64,000 nucleotides of DNA from NCBI GenBank assembly GCA_016930015.1, contig JAFGHR010000038.1, forward strand, positions 1 through 64,000, given 5' to 3'. Below the pieces are notes generated by a model. The model made no database searches. It was given only the letters and a program-made list of their open reading frames with translations, and had not been told where the DNA came from. Both the position numbers and the translations under genes were made by a program. The stretch is from Anaerolineae bacterium (GTDB lineage: Bacteria > Chloroflexota > Anaerolineae > Aggregatilineales > Aggregatilineaceae). Below, one piece after another: positions 63,501-64,000 of the stretch. Numbering within the stretch: position 1 is the first letter of the stretch; every line of letters begins with the position of its first letter.

Positions 63501-63688
63501 AACGCTTTCATCGATTCCTGCAACGAACCGGCAATGGCCAGGCTTTGCTCACGCTTGGCGTCGAGCAGGGTATTGCGCTGGCGGACACCCTGCACAACCT
63601 GCAACGCAGCGGCCAGCAGCAGCAAGGCCACAACTATGGTTACGATAATCTGGATTTGGATGCCTCGTTTACGTAGCATGGCGTTCAC
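57518..63688 (-). CDS. Giant multi-GAF/PAS hybrid histidine kinase with two receivers
   Basis: A 2056-residue membrane sensor kinase. Order: helix at about 12-33, extracytoplasmic sensor, helix at about 193-214, HAMP (about 210-270), GAF (300-460), a degenerate GAF segment (500-570), GAF (590-735), PAS (735-860), and four further GAF units (about 880-1010, 1030-1190, 1215-1375, 1385-1530). HisKA follows with H1553 in MSHELRTPLNSIIGFS, then HATPase with NLVSNASKF and DTGIGIAEED, and two receivers with D1860 (VILLDVAM) and D1983 (VILDLRMPEIDG). It starts at GTG 63688 overlapping the upstream TGA, or at ATG 63679. Several GAF domains are similar to each other and may bind small ligands. Output is probably to the downstream fusion. 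Confidence 0.9.
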   Translation of the reverse strand: MNAMLRKRGIQIQIIVTIVVALLLLAAALQVVQGVRQRNTLLDAKREQSLAIAGSLQESMKAFDVFMTQVSAPERTSDSLNMASLVSIMFAQFEDGFTSFVAANPNVAFEALVFSNTNIIAHSDPTYKGKPIEALNLHDVPLDKTVRRDVPGYGAVYLTRAAAQPISQAPELQLDFIVGIPADPIDQALWEGLLSSAGVALGAIVLVGLAAVMIVRRSVIHPVRQLQHGTRALGEGQLDFRIMPSGGREMVELAETFNRMAVELEQSREMVDALFHNMEARVQYHARDLEIAAEIGRIATSIRDIDVLLREMVGQIRRRFDTVYHVQIFMLDNLGEYAVLTESTGEAGRQLLEFGHKLRVGSNSLIGRVTARGQVVIASDTSKPDVSWQPNPFLPSTRSEMGLPLKIEDRVFGALDLQSTESDAFDEDVVRVFEVLSDQIAIAIENARLLAETQERVQEINTLNRQLTRSAWQSHDAEHGGTIPTGYVYDQLRVEPLGNGQLVLSGDQTETPIQVRGETIGTLVVDMPGYRELTDDDYILMETLAGRVGLAVENARLFEEAQTETRRAQALAEAGQLAGQIGSDFESGLQHLFKTVSGPGNYDRWWFGLLTGDGVRIQRVVASHTDWPDHVDVQAPMALTEAVQRGKMIIVNQVNDQPSTGALDETIQYYGKHLAMPVRLGSDIVGVLQIGRAFDAPDIDERDVQLVATLSSQVAVATENRRLFDQAESQRQELQIIVDTMPTGIMVATPTGDVMLSNQRLLELVGPLAQAEDAAQVSASYPIVHSDTGMAYSSQEWPLTRVFSTGEPVLVDDLIVIHPDGSRISLLANVAPIRDRDGNITAAVGAFQDISDLQELERALQDSLRETTLLYEASRSISHVSDMSELLKVMLWQLDVLFPDAAYIILRNDDFEGHETMYIAASQPSELKDTCNVSVFQPLLTQEMRIPDANQPDDAEAACLNALELAAISSFPLGVRGEAVGWLVVGYKQPRVFSVEERRLLSTLTDQAAITIENQRLLARTEDALQDTAALYYISRAIANAQAAQDVLMAFIQHAELLDVSQGLLYLLHAEVPDMSYAAVEVMASWSAHQADDLSGTRYSTRQFPLWSVMMSPDITWIDDITTAPTLDDDAKQALEALAIRAAIFIPLKSAGRSLGMVLLGFPRHLSLNTGSKRLYESLADQAATSLENMLLFQQAQRRARQLSISAEISRAVTTILRLDELLSQVINMIRDAFEYDHVQVFLVNDENARADLVASTGEAGQQLLSIRHHLLVGSDSVIGQVTQKGEPQIALDTADAKIVHKFNPYLPNTRSEMALPLITRGQIVGALDVQSNQPGAFTDDDANALRSLADLVATAIDNARLFEVSEQRADEMAFLFSVTTAAATAIDLDETLDQVVNTLRGTMNLTSASIFLPDASGEYMVKGADVGAVGAETDLSSIELDRGLIGWVARHNEAVIIDDLSNDPRRLPSNKNTRSVIAVPLQAVGVLVGVLVGESNEVNAFDENDLRLLQTLSSSLAAIIENSRLLREIQDANVRLLEVDHLKTNFLAAMSHELRTPLNSIIGFSRVILKGIDGPLTDAQEEDLQTIYDSGRHLLGLVNDILDQAKIEAGKMELSFAYFKLQEVIKGVMSSAVGLSREKSLRLYTEIADDLPDAYGDEFRTRQVLLNLVSNASKFTNEGSVTLTAFPTTEEGQPVIHVSVSDTGIGIAEEDMPLLFEAFQQVDNSLTRRVEGTGMGLPLAKSLTELQGGRIWVESEVGVGSTFSISIPVSPPPEEDAVEPDEGGASDDVHEEYSDQPVEESAPAPPASRIVLVVEEQVKAIDLYRKYLAREGYEVIGVTRLEDAEELAVAYQPRVILLDVAMHEQQGWDLLAHLKDAEPTFRTPIIVCSIDADMERGYRLGASNYLIKPFTREQLVTAVQQAEAEATRQRILLVDDKPETIRVFREMLETFGTYEVLQVTTGQQALDIIQQTASPIDLVILDLRMPEIDGFEVLKAMRSNNRTARIPVLVLTAEDISAEERDSLQHVDVYRKDDVDEHHLLNQVEIQLGNHQEKR

Positions 63689-64000
63689 TCGTCTGTTCTG
63701 TTGGCGGGGGGTTCTGGCGTTTTCTCATCAGGGGAAATCAACCGAATGGATGTAGTCGGCACTCGGAGCGCTAAGCCCAGTTCCCGCACGGCGGTTCGTA
63801 ATATATGATCAACATCGGTCATGGCAAGGAACTTGCTCGAAATCTGGTTCACCAGCACCTCGCGCTGCGCTACACGCTGGCTTTGTTCCAACAAGCGGAT
63901 ATTGTCGGCTGTGAGCGCCAGGCGCGCGGTGAGTTCCAGCGCCGTTTGACGCACGTTACGGGTATACCGCCCTCTCGGAATCTGCCATTCGATAGCGCCC
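63685..64000 (-). CDS. C-terminal end of a GAF-type signalling protein, truncated by the window
   Basis: The frame enters at the right edge and ends with TGA at 63685-63687. The visible 104 residues start with GAIEWQIPRGRYTRNVRQTA, then a helix with NIRLLEQSQRVAQREVLVNQ that typically connects GAF domains, followed by a segment like the start of the next GAF unit, ending in a Pro/Glu tail. Its stop overlaps the GTG of the giant kinase (GTGA), so the two are coupled. The N-terminus and any catalytic domain lie outside the window. Confidence 0.8.
   Translation of the reverse strand, partial: GAIEWQIPRGRYTRNVRQTALELTARLALTADNIRLLEQSQRVAQREVLVNQISSKFLAMTDVDHILRTAVRELGLALRVPTTSIRLISPDEKTPEPPANRTDE

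Overview
The window looks like chromosomal DNA from a GC-rich member of the Chloroflexota, most likely Anaerolineae-like. This is an inference from gene content: a large Ser/Thr kinase-STAND-WD40 protein, giant multi-GAF hybrid histidine kinases, secreted SH3/FecR-like proteins, a DUF4012 protein beside a BY-kinase, an Flp-type pilin and Thr/Pro-rich cell-surface proteins. No rRNA, tRNA or CRISPR array was seen, so the taxonomy rests on protein style alone.

Layout. 1-6.6 kb: a surface-polysaccharide block (two related glycosyltransferases, the first cut by an insertion whose transposase start lies at the left edge; a polytopic membrane protein; a flippase-like protein; a CPBP protease). 6.7-9.8 kb: a TetR-ABC ATPase-ABC permease operon with a candidate TetR operator. 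10-13 kb: an aminotransferase coupled to ATP-type PEP carboxykinase. 13-15 kb: an XRE-cupin regulator divergent from a NifX-like protein and a metallo-beta-lactamase-fold enzyme. 15-28 kb: three paralogous secreted proteins around a 1715-residue kinase-STAND-WD40 protein, an MFS transporter and an OsmC protein. 28.6-32.4 kb: BY-kinase and DUF4012 (exopolysaccharide). 32.7-36.7 kb: an Npt-like transporter, a C39-like protease, a GNAT-like protein and a kinase-less HAMP sensor in close order. 37-39 kb: htpG. 38.8-39.6 kb: a decayed, hairpin-rich zone with a MITE-like structure. 39.5-46.8 kb: mixed genes (two small metabolic/hypothetical genes, FmdB-type zinc ribbon, a lone tyrosine recombinase, xylB, a CATRA-like membrane protein, a GT-C enzyme). 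46.7-53.2 kb: envelope and signalling genes (YceI-like, Thr-rich Ig-like surface protein, coiled-coil HhH protein, Flp pilin, PP2C phosphatase, HEAT repeats). 53.4-64 kb: EamA transporter, then a leftward signalling operon.

The most unusual item is in that last operon. Between a 2056-residue multi-GAF hybrid histidine kinase (57518-63688) and a REC-histidine kinase (54514-55782) sits one open frame (55870-57516) that fuses a threonine-synthase-type PLP enzyme to a C-terminal response-regulator receiver domain with an intact phosphoacceptor Asp. The kinase stop and the fusion start are one base apart. This suggests phosphorelay control of, or scaffolding by, an amino-acid enzyme. Other points worth a second look are the paralogous secreted family with a shared unnamed N-terminal module, the 32.7-36.7 kb cluster, the CATRA-like protein, a 32-bp perfect palindrome and the MITE-like element. 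All functional calls come from reading motifs by eye; no database search was run.
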